Part shown: positions 25,556 to 34,175 of the stretch, piece by piece | Layout: the number at the start of each line of letters is the position of its first letter | Position numbering within the stretch: the first letter of the stretch is position 1 | Assembly (NCBI RefSeq): GCF_900105515.1 | Contig: NZ_FNSY01000001.1 | Location: 5,630,001 to 5,694,000 of the forward strand | Source: Streptomyces sp. 2131.1 | GTDB lineage: Bacteria > Actinomycetota > Actinomycetes > Streptomycetales > Streptomycetaceae | Direction: 5' to 3' | DNA length: 64,000 nt | Notes under the pieces: model-generated | What the model was told of the DNA's origin: nothing | Database searches by the model: none | The model's input: only the letters and a program-made list of their open reading frames with translations | Translations under genes and position numbers: made by a program

Positions 25556-25860
25556 GGACGCCTCCTCTCACCGCGGTTCCTTGTTGTTCCGCTTCTCTTT
25601 CGTATCCCTATGGTCGTCCATGATGCGGATCGTGCGCCAAGGGGATAGGCGGCGCGCAGGGCATTCGTGACGGTACTGGTGCAGAGGATGTGGCGATTCG
25701 TCAGGCTTCGTACGGGTAAGAGGGCCTGAAGAAAGAAAATATGAAGTCCAGGCCGTACGGGTGACATGGGGGACGTACGGGTGAACGGGCCGCTCGGTAC
25801 GATGCCGTCGCGTCCGCGCCCGAGCGCGGCACACACGCGAACGAAACCCGGGGGACGGCC
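25556..25860. other. Divergent spacer with three CGTACGGGT boxes
   Basis: Gene-free 305 bp between the SepF-like gene and the DUF5685 gene. CGTACGGGT occurs at 25709, 25754 and 25774, all on the plus strand, spaced 45 and 20 bp. Two are followed by GA. They may be binding sites of one regulator upstream of the DUF5685 gene. Confidence 0.4.
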
Positions 25861-27090
25861 GTGTTCGGAATAGTCAGGCCCTGTACGCATCGCCTCTCCG
25901 AGAGGCTCAAGACCGAGTGGATGGCCCACCTCTGCGGGCTCTGTCTGGCGCTCCGCTCCGACCACGGGCAGTTCGCCCGGGTCGTCACCAACTACGACGG
26001 CCTGATCGTCTCTGTCCTGACGGAGGCTCAGGCCGAACGCACCGCCGGACAGCGCCGCACGGCCGGGCCCTGCCCGCTGCGCTCCATGCGCACCGCGCCC
26101 GTCGCGCGCGGCGAGGGCGCCCGGCTGGCCGCCGCCGTCTCGCTGGTGCTGGCCTCGGCGAAGGTGCGGGACCACGTCGCCGACCGGGACGGCCTGTTGG
26201 CCCGACGCCCGGTCGCAGCGGCGGCCCGCCGGGTGGCGGCGAGCTGGGACCGGGCCGGGGCGCGCACCGGTGCACAGCTCGGCTTCGACACCGCGGTCCT
26301 CGTCGACGCCGTCGACCGGCAGACCGGCATCGAACTCCTCGCCGGACCCGGCACCCCGCTGCTGACGGTCACCGAACCCACCGAGACCGCCACCGCCGCG
26401 GCCTTCGCGCACACCGCCGTCCTCGCCGGCAAGCCGCAGAACGCCGAGCCGCTCGCCGAGGCCGGGCGCCTCTTCGGGCGCCTCGCGCACCTGCTGGACG
26501 CCGTGGAGGACCAGGAGGCCGACGCCGCGTCGGGGGCCTGGAACCCGCTCACCGCCACCGGCACCTCGCGCACCGAGGCCCGGCGGCTGGCCGACGACGC
26601 GCTGCGGGGCGTACGGCTGGCGCTGCGCGACGCGGAGTTCACCGACGGCCGGCTCGCCCATGTGCTGCTGGCCCACGAGCTGCGGCGCTCGGTGGACCGC
26701 GCCTTCGCCACGGACGTCTGCTCCCACCGGTCCGGCGGACTGCTGACCGCGTCCGGCGAGCCGTCAGGAACGCATCTCACGGGCTCGTTCGGGCCGCCGC
26801 CGGGCAACCCGTACGCGCCCACGGGACCGGGCGGCCCCTCCGGGCCCCGGCCACCGGAGCCGCCGCGCGACCGGCGCGGACTCGTCATGGGCTGCCTGGT
26901 GTGGGCGGGGCTCGCCTGCACCTGTCAGATGTGCTGCGGCACTTTCGAGGACCCCTGGTCGCGTCAGCGGCGCGAGGGGCTGTGCAGCCAGTGCGACTGC
27001 GGGGACTGCTGTGACGGCTGCGACGCGTGCAGCAATTGCTGCGACTGCTGCAGCTGCTGCGACGGCTGTGACTGCGGGTGCGACTGCTGA
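25861..27090 (+). CDS. DUF5685 family protein with a 21-Cys C-terminal tail
   Basis: 409 aa; function not known. The N-terminus MFGIVRPCTHRLSERLKTEW followed by MAHLCGLCLALRSDHGQFAR and TNYDGL is the DUF5685 signature; its Cys/His residues could bind a metal. A helical core follows, then a Pro/Gly-rich linker (about 300-340) and a short hydrophobic stretch (GLVMGCLVWAGLACTCQMCC). The last 60 residues hold 21 cysteines, mostly in CC, CDC and CDGC runs with Asp. Such a tail suggests metal binding or a redox/structural cluster. GTG start; GGGGGA upstream. A terminator follows. Confidence 0.75.
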   Translation: MFGIVRPCTHRLSERLKTEWMAHLCGLCLALRSDHGQFARVVTNYDGLIVSVLTEAQAERTAGQRRTAGPCPLRSMRTAPVARGEGARLAAAVSLVLASAKVRDHVADRDGLLARRPVAAAARRVAASWDRAGARTGAQLGFDTAVLVDAVDRQTGIELLAGPGTPLLTVTEPTETATAAAFAHTAVLAGKPQNAEPLAEAGRLFGRLAHLLDAVEDQEADAASGAWNPLTATGTSRTEARRLADDALRGVRLALRDAEFTDGRLAHVLLAHELRRSVDRAFATDVCSHRSGGLLTASGEPSGTHLTGSFGPPPGNPYAPTGPGGPSGPRPPEPPRDRRGLVMGCLVWAGLACTCQMCCGTFEDPWSRQRREGLCSQCDCGDCCDGCDACSNCCDCCSCCDGCDCGCDC

Positions 27091-27107
27091 GACGGCGTCA
27101 GCCGTAC

Positions 27108-27137
27108 GTCCCGCTCCGCGACATGGCGGAGCGGGAC
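27108..27137. terminator. Hairpin after the DUF5685 gene
   Basis: 12-bp perfect stem (GTCCCGCTCCGC and complement), 6-base loop. It lies 18 bp past the DUF5685 stop, and also downstream of the minus-strand leader peptide at 27250-27321, so it could end both transcripts. Confidence 0.65.
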
Positions 27138-27249
27138 GGAGCGAGGGGAGGGTGTGCTGCTGTGCCGGACGGACGAGGGCGCGCCTGGACAGGGGCTCGG
27201 ACACCGGTCACGGCGCGAGCGGGCAGGCGGCTCGGAGCAGGGCGTCGGC

Positions 27250-27321
27250 TCAACAGGAACAGGACCACACGCGACCGAAGTCGATGTGGGAGCGCTTGAC
27301 CAGCCACTGCTGCGAATGCAT
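27250..27321 (-). CDS. Short Cys-ending leader peptide (RSHIDFGR type), probably leaderless
   Basis: 23-aa ORF starting at ATG 27321. It contains KRSHIDFGRVW and ends SCSC-stop. This fits the actinobacterial leader peptides of pattern RxHxDLxR...C that precede sulfur genes. A promoter fits exactly: TTGACG (27356-27351) and TCCACT (27333-27328) with a 17-bp spacer put the transcript start at the ATG, as for the leaderless Cys-rich ORFs of mycobacteria. Oddly, no minus-strand gene follows; the nearest sulfur-type operon (27615 onward) diverges. It may give an attenuated short RNA ending at the hairpin 27137-27108. Some risk of chance match. Confidence 0.6.
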   Translation of the reverse strand: MHSQQWLVKRSHIDFGRVWSCSC

Positions 27322-27327
27322 GGCCCC

Positions 27328-27356
27328 AGTGGAACAGGCATCCGAAGGCCCGTCAA
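27328..27356 (-). promoter_or_regulatory. Candidate promoter of the leader peptide
   Basis: Minus strand: TTGACG, 17 bp, TCCACT. Expected start point is the A of the leader ATG at 27321. The rest of the 27091-27614 interval shows TTGACA at 27393 on the plus strand, a possible -35 for the FAD gene, without a good -10. Confidence 0.4.
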
Positions 27357-27614
27357 CTGCCCCGAGACGCACTGCTCACAGTGTGGACAGGCTTGACAGT
27401 CCGGCGTGGACGGCGCTTCCCTTCGTCAGGAGGACCGGGCTGAGGGGCCCGTCCGTCTTCTGTTCCACGCTGCTGTTCTCCGTGCCGAGGGTGCGCCCCG
27501 TGTTCGACCGCCGCATCCACGGAGCTTCCGCATGCCCGCGCAGACCGCCCCTCCAGTCACACCACCCGAAGACAACGATGCCGTCCGGCGCGCGTCCGCC
27601 GCCCCGGACCACCG

Positions 27615-29459
27615 GTGAGTGCCCGGCCCGCGCTGGCCGTCATCGGCGCGGGGCCCCGCGGCACCGGCCTGGTCGAACGGCTCGCCGCCAACGCCCCCGC
27701 CCTGTACGGGGACCGGCCCCTCGACCTTCACCTCGTCGACCCCCACCCGCCCGGGAGCGGCCGGATCTGGCGCCGCGACCAGTCCCCGCTGCTGTGGATG
27801 AACTCCATGGCCGAGGACGTCACGATGTTCACCGACGACACCGTCCGCCAGGAGGGCCCCGTCCGGAAGGGGCCCGCGCTCGACGCCTGGGCGGCGGACG
27901 TGCGGGAGGGCCGGACCCGGTGCGCCGAGGCCGCCGCCGACCCCCGGCTGCGCGCCGAGATCGAGATGCTGCGGGGGCGGGACTTCCCGAGCCGGCGACT
28001 CCAGGGCGCCTATCTGCGCTGGGTGTACGCGCACGCGGTGGCGGCCCTCCCGCCCTCGGTCACCGTCCATGAGCACCGCGCACCGGCCCTGCGCGTCACC
28101 GGCCCGCGCGACGGCCGCCAGCTCGTCCACCTCGCGGGCCGCGCCGCACCGCTCGCCGTCGACCTGGTCGTCCTCACCCTCGGTCACCTGGACGCCGGGC
28201 CGGACGCCGAACAGCGCGCGCTCTCCGCCTTCGCGGACCGGCACGGGCTCGTCCACCTGCCGCCCGCCTTCACCGCCGACAGCGACCTGAGCGCGCTGCC
28301 CGCGGGCGAACCCGTCATCGTCCGGGGACTCGGGCTCGCCTTCGTCGACCTCATGGTGCTGCTCACCGAAGGACGCGGCGGGCGCTACGAGAACGGGGAG
28401 TACGTGCCCTCCGGCCGGGAGCCCGTCCTGTACGCCGGATCGCGGCGCGGCGTCCCGTACCGCGCCAAGATCGGCTACGGCCTCCAGGGCGAACGGCCGC
28501 CGCTGCCGCGTTTCTTCGGGCCCGCCCGCGCCGCGGAGCTGCGGGACCGGCCGAGACCGCCCGACTTCCGCCGGGACATCCGGCCCCATGTCGACAAGGA
28601 ACTCGGGTACGCCCACTACCACCGGCTGTTCACCGCCCACCCCGAGCGCACCGCCGCCGACCGGGCCGCCTTCGAGGAGAAGTACGCCGCGGCCGAGCCG
28701 GGCAGCGCCGAACTGCGGGACCTGATCGCCGACGCCGTCCCCGACCCCGCCGACCGGCTCGACCTCGACGCGCTCGACCGCCCCCTGGACGGGATCCGCC
28801 ACACCTCGTCCGACGCCCTTCAGGAAGCGGTCCGCGCCCACATCGCCGCCGACCTCTCACGCCGGAACGACCCCGGGCACAGCGAGGACCTCGCCGTGTT
28901 CCTCGGACTGCTCTCGGTCTACGGAACGCTCGTCCGGCTCGGCGACACCGGGGACGAATGGCACGGCTTCTTCAGCTACCTGGCCTCAGGCCCGCCCGGC
29001 CCCCGGCTGCGGCAGCTGCTCGCGCTCTCCCGGGCCGGCGTCGTCCGCTTCCTCGGCGCCGGCACCACGGTCGAGGCCGACGAGGAACGGGGCGTCTTCC
29101 GCGCGGCGAGCGCCACCCTGCCGGGGGAGCGGGTCGAGGCCCGCGCCCTGGTCGAGGCCCGCCTCCCCGCCCCCGCCCCGGGGCGCACCCGCTCACCCCT
29201 GCTGCGCACGCTGTACGAGGACGGGGCCGCCGCCACCGCCTCCGGGCTGCTCGCGGTCGACCCCGGCGACGGCCGGATCCTGGACCGCGCCGGCCGCCCG
29301 CACCCCCGCCGCTTCGCGCTCGGCCCGCACACCGGGGCGCGCACGAGCGGGGCGTTCACCCGGCCGCGCACCGGCGGCCCGGCGTTCGGCCAGAACGACG
29401 CGACCGCGCGCGCCGCCCTCGTCCTGCTGCGCCGCCTCCACCCGGACCCGGGGGACTGA
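27615..29459 (+). CDS. FAD/NAD(P)-binding protein (NAD_binding_9 type oxidoreductase)
   Basis: 614 aa. The N-terminal Rossmann motif is AVIGAGPRGTGLVERL, followed by HLVDPHPPGSGRIWR, the signature of FAD-NAD(P)-binding proteins related to lysine/ornithine N-monooxygenases. VIVRGLGLAFVDLMVLL is a second dinucleotide-binding stretch. The reaction is unknown. It is the first gene of a run with two LLM flavin monooxygenases and a DUF1684 protein, so it may supply reducing power or carry out one oxidation of a shared substrate. GTG start, weak ribosome site. Its last codons are part of a 35-bp tandem repeat. Confidence 0.75.
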   Translation: MSARPALAVIGAGPRGTGLVERLAANAPALYGDRPLDLHLVDPHPPGSGRIWRRDQSPLLWMNSMAEDVTMFTDDTVRQEGPVRKGPALDAWAADVREGRTRCAEAAADPRLRAEIEMLRGRDFPSRRLQGAYLRWVYAHAVAALPPSVTVHEHRAPALRVTGPRDGRQLVHLAGRAAPLAVDLVVLTLGHLDAGPDAEQRALSAFADRHGLVHLPPAFTADSDLSALPAGEPVIVRGLGLAFVDLMVLLTEGRGGRYENGEYVPSGREPVLYAGSRRGVPYRAKIGYGLQGERPPLPRFFGPARAAELRDRPRPPDFRRDIRPHVDKELGYAHYHRLFTAHPERTAADRAAFEEKYAAAEPGSAELRDLIADAVPDPADRLDLDALDRPLDGIRHTSSDALQEAVRAHIAADLSRRNDPGHSEDLAVFLGLLSVYGTLVRLGDTGDEWHGFFSYLASGPPGPRLRQLLALSRAGVVRFLGAGTTVEADEERGVFRAASATLPGERVEARALVEARLPAPAPGRTRSPLLRTLYEDGAAATASGLLAVDPGDGRILDRAGRPHPRRFALGPHTGARTSGAFTRPRTGGPAFGQNDATARAALVLLRRLHPDPGD

Positions 29460-29515
29460 GCACCGGCGGCCTCCTTCCGCACCCGGGGGACTGAGCACCT
29501 GCCGCCTCCTTCCGC
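29446..29515. repeat. 35-bp tandem duplication across a stop codon
   Basis: Two adjacent 35-bp units starting ACCCGGGGGACTGAGCACC, with 2 mismatches. The first unit holds the last codons and TGA of the FAD gene, so the end of the coding region is copied into the spacer before the first LLM gene. Recent slippage or unequal exchange is likely. Confidence 0.9.
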
Positions 29516-29580
29516 ACCCGCACCCACCCTCACCGTGCCGCCCGAAGGCCGGCACCCACGCTCCGCCGAAAGGACTTGCC

Positions 29581-30648
29581 ATGCCAGCTCTCCGGCCCCT
29601 CCACCTGGCCGCCGAGATCGGCGGCCCGCCCCGCTACGACGCCGCGCACCACACCGGGCTCGCCCGGCTCGCGGAGGGCGGCGCGCTCGACTTCGTCACC
29701 CTCGGCGACTCCTTCGCCCGGCCGGGGCCCGACGCGCTCGCCGTACTCGCCAGGGTGGCCCCCGCCACCCGCCGCGTCGGCCTGGTGCCGACGGTCACCA
29801 CCACCCACACCGAGCCGTTCCACGTGTCGTCGGCCGTGGCCACCCTGGACTGGGTCAGCCGGGGCCGGGCGGGCTGGCAGGTCGGCGTGTCAACGACCGA
29901 GGCCGAGGCCCGGCTGTTCGGCCGCCGCCCCGCGGCGCCCGCCCCGGACCTGTGGCACGAGGCGGGCGAGTGCGCCGACGTCTCGGCCCGGCTCTGGGAC
30001 AGCTGGGAGGACGACGCCGAGATCCGGTCCACCGCGACCGGCCGCTTCATCGACCGCGACAAGCTGCACCACGTGGACTTCGAGGGCTCCGCGTTCAGCG
30101 TCCGGGGACCGGCCATCGTGCCCCGGCCGCCGCAGGGCCACCCCGTCGTCGTGATCGACGGCACGGCCGGGCCGGCCAGGGACGCCGCCGCGCACCACGC
30201 CGACGTCGTCCTCGTACGGGCCCCCACCCCCGAGCGGACCGCCGCGGTCCGCGACGATGTGCGCCTCCGGGCCGCCGCCCACGGCCGGGACCCCGACACC
30301 CTGCGGGTGCTCGCCGCGCTCACCGTCGACCTCGGCGACGCCGAGACGGCCTTCGAACCGGGGCTGGCGACCGGACCGCCGCCGGCCGACCGGGGCACCT
30401 ACTTCCGGGGCGGCCCGGTGGACTTGGCCGACCTGATCACCGAGTGGCACCGGGCCGGTGCGGTCGACGGCTTCCACCTCACCCCGATCACCCCCGCACG
30501 CGACCTCGAACGGATCGTCAACGGCACGGTCGCCCTGCTCCAGCACCGCAGCCTGTTCCGGACCTTCTACCCGGGCGGCACCCTGCGCGAGCACCTGGGC
30601 CTGGCCCGGCCCGCCAACCGGTACGCACGCGCGGGGGAACGGGTATGA
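29581..30648 (+). CDS. LLM-class flavin-dependent monooxygenase 1
   Basis: 355 aa luciferase-like (TIM barrel) protein. LHLAAEIGGPPRYDAAHH, GLVPTVTTTHTEPFHVSS, ATLDWVSRGRAGWQVGVS and DGFHLTPITPARDLE match the NtaA/SnaA/DszA-type barrel, which uses FMNH2 and O2. It is shorter than the second LLM protein. Substrate not predictable; relatives oxidise organosulfur or chelating compounds. GAAAGGA lies 6 bases upstream of the ATG, and the stop overlaps the ATG of the next LLM gene. Confidence 0.85.
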   Translation: MPALRPLHLAAEIGGPPRYDAAHHTGLARLAEGGALDFVTLGDSFARPGPDALAVLARVAPATRRVGLVPTVTTTHTEPFHVSSAVATLDWVSRGRAGWQVGVSTTEAEARLFGRRPAAPAPDLWHEAGECADVSARLWDSWEDDAEIRSTATGRFIDRDKLHHVDFEGSAFSVRGPAIVPRPPQGHPVVVIDGTAGPARDAAAHHADVVLVRAPTPERTAAVRDDVRLRAAAHGRDPDTLRVLAALTVDLGDAETAFEPGLATGPPPADRGTYFRGGPVDLADLITEWHRAGAVDGFHLTPITPARDLERIVNGTVALLQHRSLFRTFYPGGTLREHLGLARPANRYARAGERV

Positions 30649-31949
30649 CGGCCGCCACCCCGAAACGGATGCACCTCGCCGCGCACTTCCCCGGCGTGAA
30701 CAACACCACCGTCTGGTCCGACCCGCGCTCCCGCAGCCAGATCGAGTTCTCCTCGTTCGAGCACCTCGCGCGCACGGCCGAGCGGGGCCTGTTCGACTTC
30801 TTCTTCCTTGCCGAGGGGCTGCGGCTGCGCGAGCACAAGGGGCTGATCCACGACCTGGACGTGGTCGGCAGACCCGAGTCGCTGACCGTGCTCTCCGCGC
30901 TGGCGGCCGTCACCGACCGGATCGGCCTCGCCGCCACCGTCAACACCACCTTCAACGAGCCCTACGAACTGGCCCGCCGGTTCGCCACCCTCGACCACCT
31001 CAGCGCCGGCCGGGCCGCGTGGAACGCGGTCACCTCCTCCGATGCCTTCACCGGCGAGAACTTCCGCCGCGGCGGCTATCTGGACCGCTCCGAGCGGTAC
31101 ACCCGCGCCGCCGAGTTCGTCGCCACCGCCCGCGAGCTGTGGGACTCCTGGACCCCCGAAGGCGCCCCGCGCCCCGTCGCGCACCGGGGCCGGCACTTCA
31201 CCGTCGAGGGCGAGTTCACCGTCCCGCGCTCCCCGCAGGGCCACCCCGTCGTCATCCAGGCCGGCGACTCGGCCGAGGGCCGGGACTTCGCCGCGTCCGC
31301 CGCCGACATCGTCTTCACCCGGCACGGCACCCTCGAAGCGGGCCGCGCCTTCTACGCGGACGTCAAGGGACGGCTCGCGGCCCACGGCAGGGAGCCCGAC
31401 GAGCTGAAGGTCATGCCCGGCGTCACCTTCGTGCTCGGCGACACCGACGCCGAGGCGGAGGAGCGCGCGATCGCCGTCCGCCGCCGGCAGGTCTCGCCGC
31501 AGAACGCGATCGCGGCCCTGGAGCAGGTCTGGGGCCGCGACCTCTCCGGGTACGACCCGGACGGGCCGCTGCCCGCGAGCGACCCGGATCCCGGCGCCGA
31601 GCTGGTCCGGGGGCGGGTCCGGCAGGGCGACCCACTCGCGGTGGCGGCCCGCTGGCGCGCGCTGTCCCGGGAGAAGGGGCTCTCGATCCGGCAGACGGTC
31701 ATCGAGGCGACCGGCCGCCAGTCGTTCATCGGCAGCCCGGCCACCGTCGCCGCGCAGCTGACGGAGTACGTGGCGGCCGGGGCCGCCGACGGTTTCATCC
31801 TCGTCCCGCACCTCACCCCCGGCGGCCTCGACGACTTCGTCGACCGGGTCGTCCCGCTCCTCCAGGAACGGGGGGTCTTCCGCCGGGCGTACACCGGTTC
31901 CACGCTGCGGTCGCACCTCGGTCTCGCCGAACCGGTATGGAAGGGTTGA
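30645..31949 (+). CDS. LLM-class flavin-dependent monooxygenase 2 (NtaA/SnaA/DszA family)
   Basis: 434 aa, the usual length of the DszA/NtaA group. PKRMHLAAHFPGVNNTTVW at the start, LAATVNTTFNEPYELARRF, LDHLSAGRAAWNAVTSS and RGGYLDRSERYTRAAEF are classic. The family oxidises substrates such as sulfones or nitrilotriacetate with FMNH2. ATGA overlap with LLM 1 suggests the two barrels act together. No flavin reductase is encoded in the cluster, so FMNH2 must come from elsewhere. Confidence 0.88.
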   Translation: MTAATPKRMHLAAHFPGVNNTTVWSDPRSRSQIEFSSFEHLARTAERGLFDFFFLAEGLRLREHKGLIHDLDVVGRPESLTVLSALAAVTDRIGLAATVNTTFNEPYELARRFATLDHLSAGRAAWNAVTSSDAFTGENFRRGGYLDRSERYTRAAEFVATARELWDSWTPEGAPRPVAHRGRHFTVEGEFTVPRSPQGHPVVIQAGDSAEGRDFAASAADIVFTRHGTLEAGRAFYADVKGRLAAHGREPDELKVMPGVTFVLGDTDAEAEERAIAVRRRQVSPQNAIAALEQVWGRDLSGYDPDGPLPASDPDPGAELVRGRVRQGDPLAVAARWRALSREKGLSIRQTVIEATGRQSFIGSPATVAAQLTEYVAAGAADGFILVPHLTPGGLDDFVDRVVPLLQERGVFRRAYTGSTLRSHLGLAEPVWKG

Positions 31950-31952
31950 TCC

Positions 31953-32753
31953 ATGAGTACGCACGCACAGCAGCAGGCAGCGCGGGACTGGGAGCGCTGG
32001 CACGAGGAGCGGACCGCCACGGTCTCGTCGCCGTACGGTCCGCTCTCCCTCACCGGGACCCACTGGCTCGCGGATTACCCGGAGGGGCGAATTCCGGCCG
32101 TCCCGGGCCGGTGGCGGGAAGGGGACGGCGCCCTCGTGCTCGAAGCCGCCCCGGAGGACGGGCTGACCGTGGACGGGAAACCCCTCGACGGGGAGGTCAC
32201 GCTCGACGCGGACCGGGGGCCGATCGACGCCTCCCGGGTCGCGCACGAAGGCCGCAGGCTGGTCGTGCTGAGCCGCGAAGGACTGTGGGCGGTCCGGGTG
32301 TTCGACCCCGAATCGCCCGCGCGGCGCGCGTTCCGGGCGATCGAAGCGACCCCGTACGACCCGCGCTGGGCGGTGCCGGGAACCTTCCGCCGGTACCCGG
32401 ACTCGCGCACCGTCCGGGTCGAGAACGCCGACGGTGTCGAACGCGGACTGGGGCTGGCCGGTGAGATCGCCTTCGAGCTGGACGGGGCCGGGCACACGCT
32501 CCAGGTCGCCGTGGAGCCCGACGGCTCGCTCTGGGCGGTCTTCGCCGACGCCACCAGCGGGAACAGCAGCTACCGCTTCCGCTTCCTGCGGCCCGCCGCG
32601 CCGGCGGCCGACGGCTCGGTGACCGTCGACCTCAACCGCGCGCTGCTGCCGCCGTGCGCCTTCGCGGACCACTTCATCTGCCCGTTCCCGCCGCCGGGCA
32701 ACACTCTTCCGGTGGCCGTGGAGGCAGGGGAGCGGCGCCGGACCGACGGCTGA
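31953..32753 (+). CDS. DUF1684 domain protein
   Basis: 266 aa. The DUF1684 signature is clear in the C-terminal half: DATSGNSSYRFRFL and DLNRALLPPCAFADHFICP plus FPPPGN. The N-terminus (ARDWERWHEERTATVSSPYG) is also typical. The family has no established biochemistry. It lies 3 bp after LLM 2 and is surely in the same transcript, which ties DUF1684 to flavin-dependent oxidation here. No signal peptide. GGAAGGG lies 7 bases upstream. Confidence 0.82.
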   Translation: MSTHAQQQAARDWERWHEERTATVSSPYGPLSLTGTHWLADYPEGRIPAVPGRWREGDGALVLEAAPEDGLTVDGKPLDGEVTLDADRGPIDASRVAHEGRRLVVLSREGLWAVRVFDPESPARRAFRAIEATPYDPRWAVPGTFRRYPDSRTVRVENADGVERGLGLAGEIAFELDGAGHTLQVAVEPDGSLWAVFADATSGNSSYRFRFLRPAAPAADGSVTVDLNRALLPPCAFADHFICPFPPPGNTLPVAVEAGERRRTDG

Positions 32754-32970
32754 GGCGGGACGCGGCGCGTCCGGGTTCCGGTGCGCCGCGTCCGAGCTCA
32801 GGCCAAAACGCACCCTTGCGCGAGAAGTTGACGCCTTGAATACTCCCGAGCAGCGCTTGTCAGGAGCACGGCATATCCGGAATGCGGACGGGAGCCGTGC
32901 GCCCGACTGCGCCTCACGGGTCCGGCCACCCCACAGGCGGACCCCCGATTCCCCTCGGGAGGGAATGACA

Positions 32971-33870
32971 GTGAGGATCAAGCGCACCACCCCCCTCAGC
33001 GGCACCGCCAGACGCAGCAGGGCCGTCGCCATCGCGGCGGGCCTGGTGGCCGTAGCCGCCCTGGCCGCCCCCACTGCCCAGGCGAACTCCACCGGAACGT
33101 ACAGCGCCAACCAGCTCGCCGCCGCCAGTGACGCCGTCCTCGGCGCCGACGTGGCCGGCACCGCCTGGAACGTCGACGCGAAGACCGGCAAGGTCGTGGT
33201 CACGGTCGACAGCACGGTCTCCGCGGCGGAGATCCAGCAGATCAAGGACTCCGCGGGCGGCAACGCGGGAGCCCTGCGCATCGAGCACACCCCCGGCAGG
33301 TTCAGCAAGCTGCTCAAGGGCGGCGACGCCATCTACGCACCCGGCTGGCGCTGCTCCCTCGGGTTCAACGTCCGCAGCGGCAGCACGTACTACTTCCTGA
33401 CCGCCGGTCACTGCACCGACGGCAACCCGCCCTGGTACACCAACTCCTCGAACACCACCTACATAGGCCCGACGGTCGGCTCCAGCTTCCCGACCAACGA
33501 CTACGGACTGGTGCGCTACGACAACTCCGCGGTCTCGCACGAGGGCACCGTGGGCAGCGTCGACATCACCGCTGCGGCCAACGCCACGGTCGGCATGTCC
33601 GTGACCCGCCGGGGCTCCACGACCGGCATCCACAGCGGCACGGTCTCCGCGCTCAACGCCACGGTCAACTACGGCAACGGCGACGTGGTCTACGGCATGA
33701 TCAAGACCAACGTCTGCGCCGAACCCGGCGACTCGGGCGGCCCCCTCTACTCCGGCTCCAAGGCGATCGGCCTGACCTCGGGCGGCAGCGGCAACTGCAG
33801 CTCCGGCGGTACGACGTTCTTCCAGCCGGTCACCGAGGCGCTCAGCGCGTACGGGGTCAGCGTGTACTGA
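32971..33870 (+). CDS. Streptogrisin-type secreted serine protease (S1, alpha-lytic family)
   Basis: 299 aa. Signal peptide ends near PTAQANS; a propeptide of about 80 residues (SAAEIQQIKDSAGGNAGAL) follows. The mature enzyme begins near GGDAIYAPGWRCSLGFNV. Catalytic residues: His in LTAGHCT, Asp in NDYGLVRYD, Ser in PGDSGGPL; two disulphide Cys pairs fit. Length equals S. griseus protease B precursor. GTG 32971 was chosen because GGGAGGG is 7 bases upstream; the ATG at 32965 is only 1 base from it. A terminator follows at 33943. Confidence 0.9.
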   Translation: MRIKRTTPLSGTARRSRAVAIAAGLVAVAALAAPTAQANSTGTYSANQLAAASDAVLGADVAGTAWNVDAKTGKVVVTVDSTVSAAEIQQIKDSAGGNAGALRIEHTPGRFSKLLKGGDAIYAPGWRCSLGFNVRSGSTYYFLTAGHCTDGNPPWYTNSSNTTYIGPTVGSSFPTNDYGLVRYDNSAVSHEGTVGSVDITAAANATVGMSVTRRGSTTGIHSGTVSALNATVNYGNGDVVYGMIKTNVCAEPGDSGGPLYSGSKAIGLTSGGSGNCSSGGTTFFQPVTEALSAYGVSVY

Positions 33871-33942
33871 CGACCCCGACCCGCCCCTGCGGACCCGTCG
33901 CGTACGGGTGGGCCGGCGGGTACGGACGACGGTTCGGCATCG

Positions 33943-33978
33943 GCCGGCCCCCGGGCGGAAACACGCCCGGGGGCCGGC
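33943..33978 (+). terminator. Terminator after the first protease
   Basis: Perfect 15-bp stem (GCCGGCCCCCGGGCG and complement), 6-base loop, about 70 bp past the stop. Between it and the second protease start (34176) no gene is seen. Confidence 0.8.
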
Positions 33979-34175
33979 TCCGTCGTGTCCTGGCCGAGTG
34001 GTGAGCGGAGAGCCGGGACCGATAAGTGAACACCGCGAGACTGAAACGGTGTTGTCGTGTGTGCGTCCGTGAATCGGCCTTGTGTGCCCATGGGGGCGTG
34101 ACCATAGTGGGCGCTTCATCCTCCGCGTACGGACGACCCCACATCATCTGTGCGCGGCCCCACAGGAGGTCGAAG

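Noticed and set aside
27376..27612. 78-aa minus-strand ORF upstream of the FAD gene
   Set aside because: No ribosome site, no recognizable fold, starts inside the FAD promoter region.
30567..33332. 921-aa minus-strand open frame across several genes
   Set aside because: Spans four unrelated plus-strand genes and their spacers, so it cannot be a real gene.
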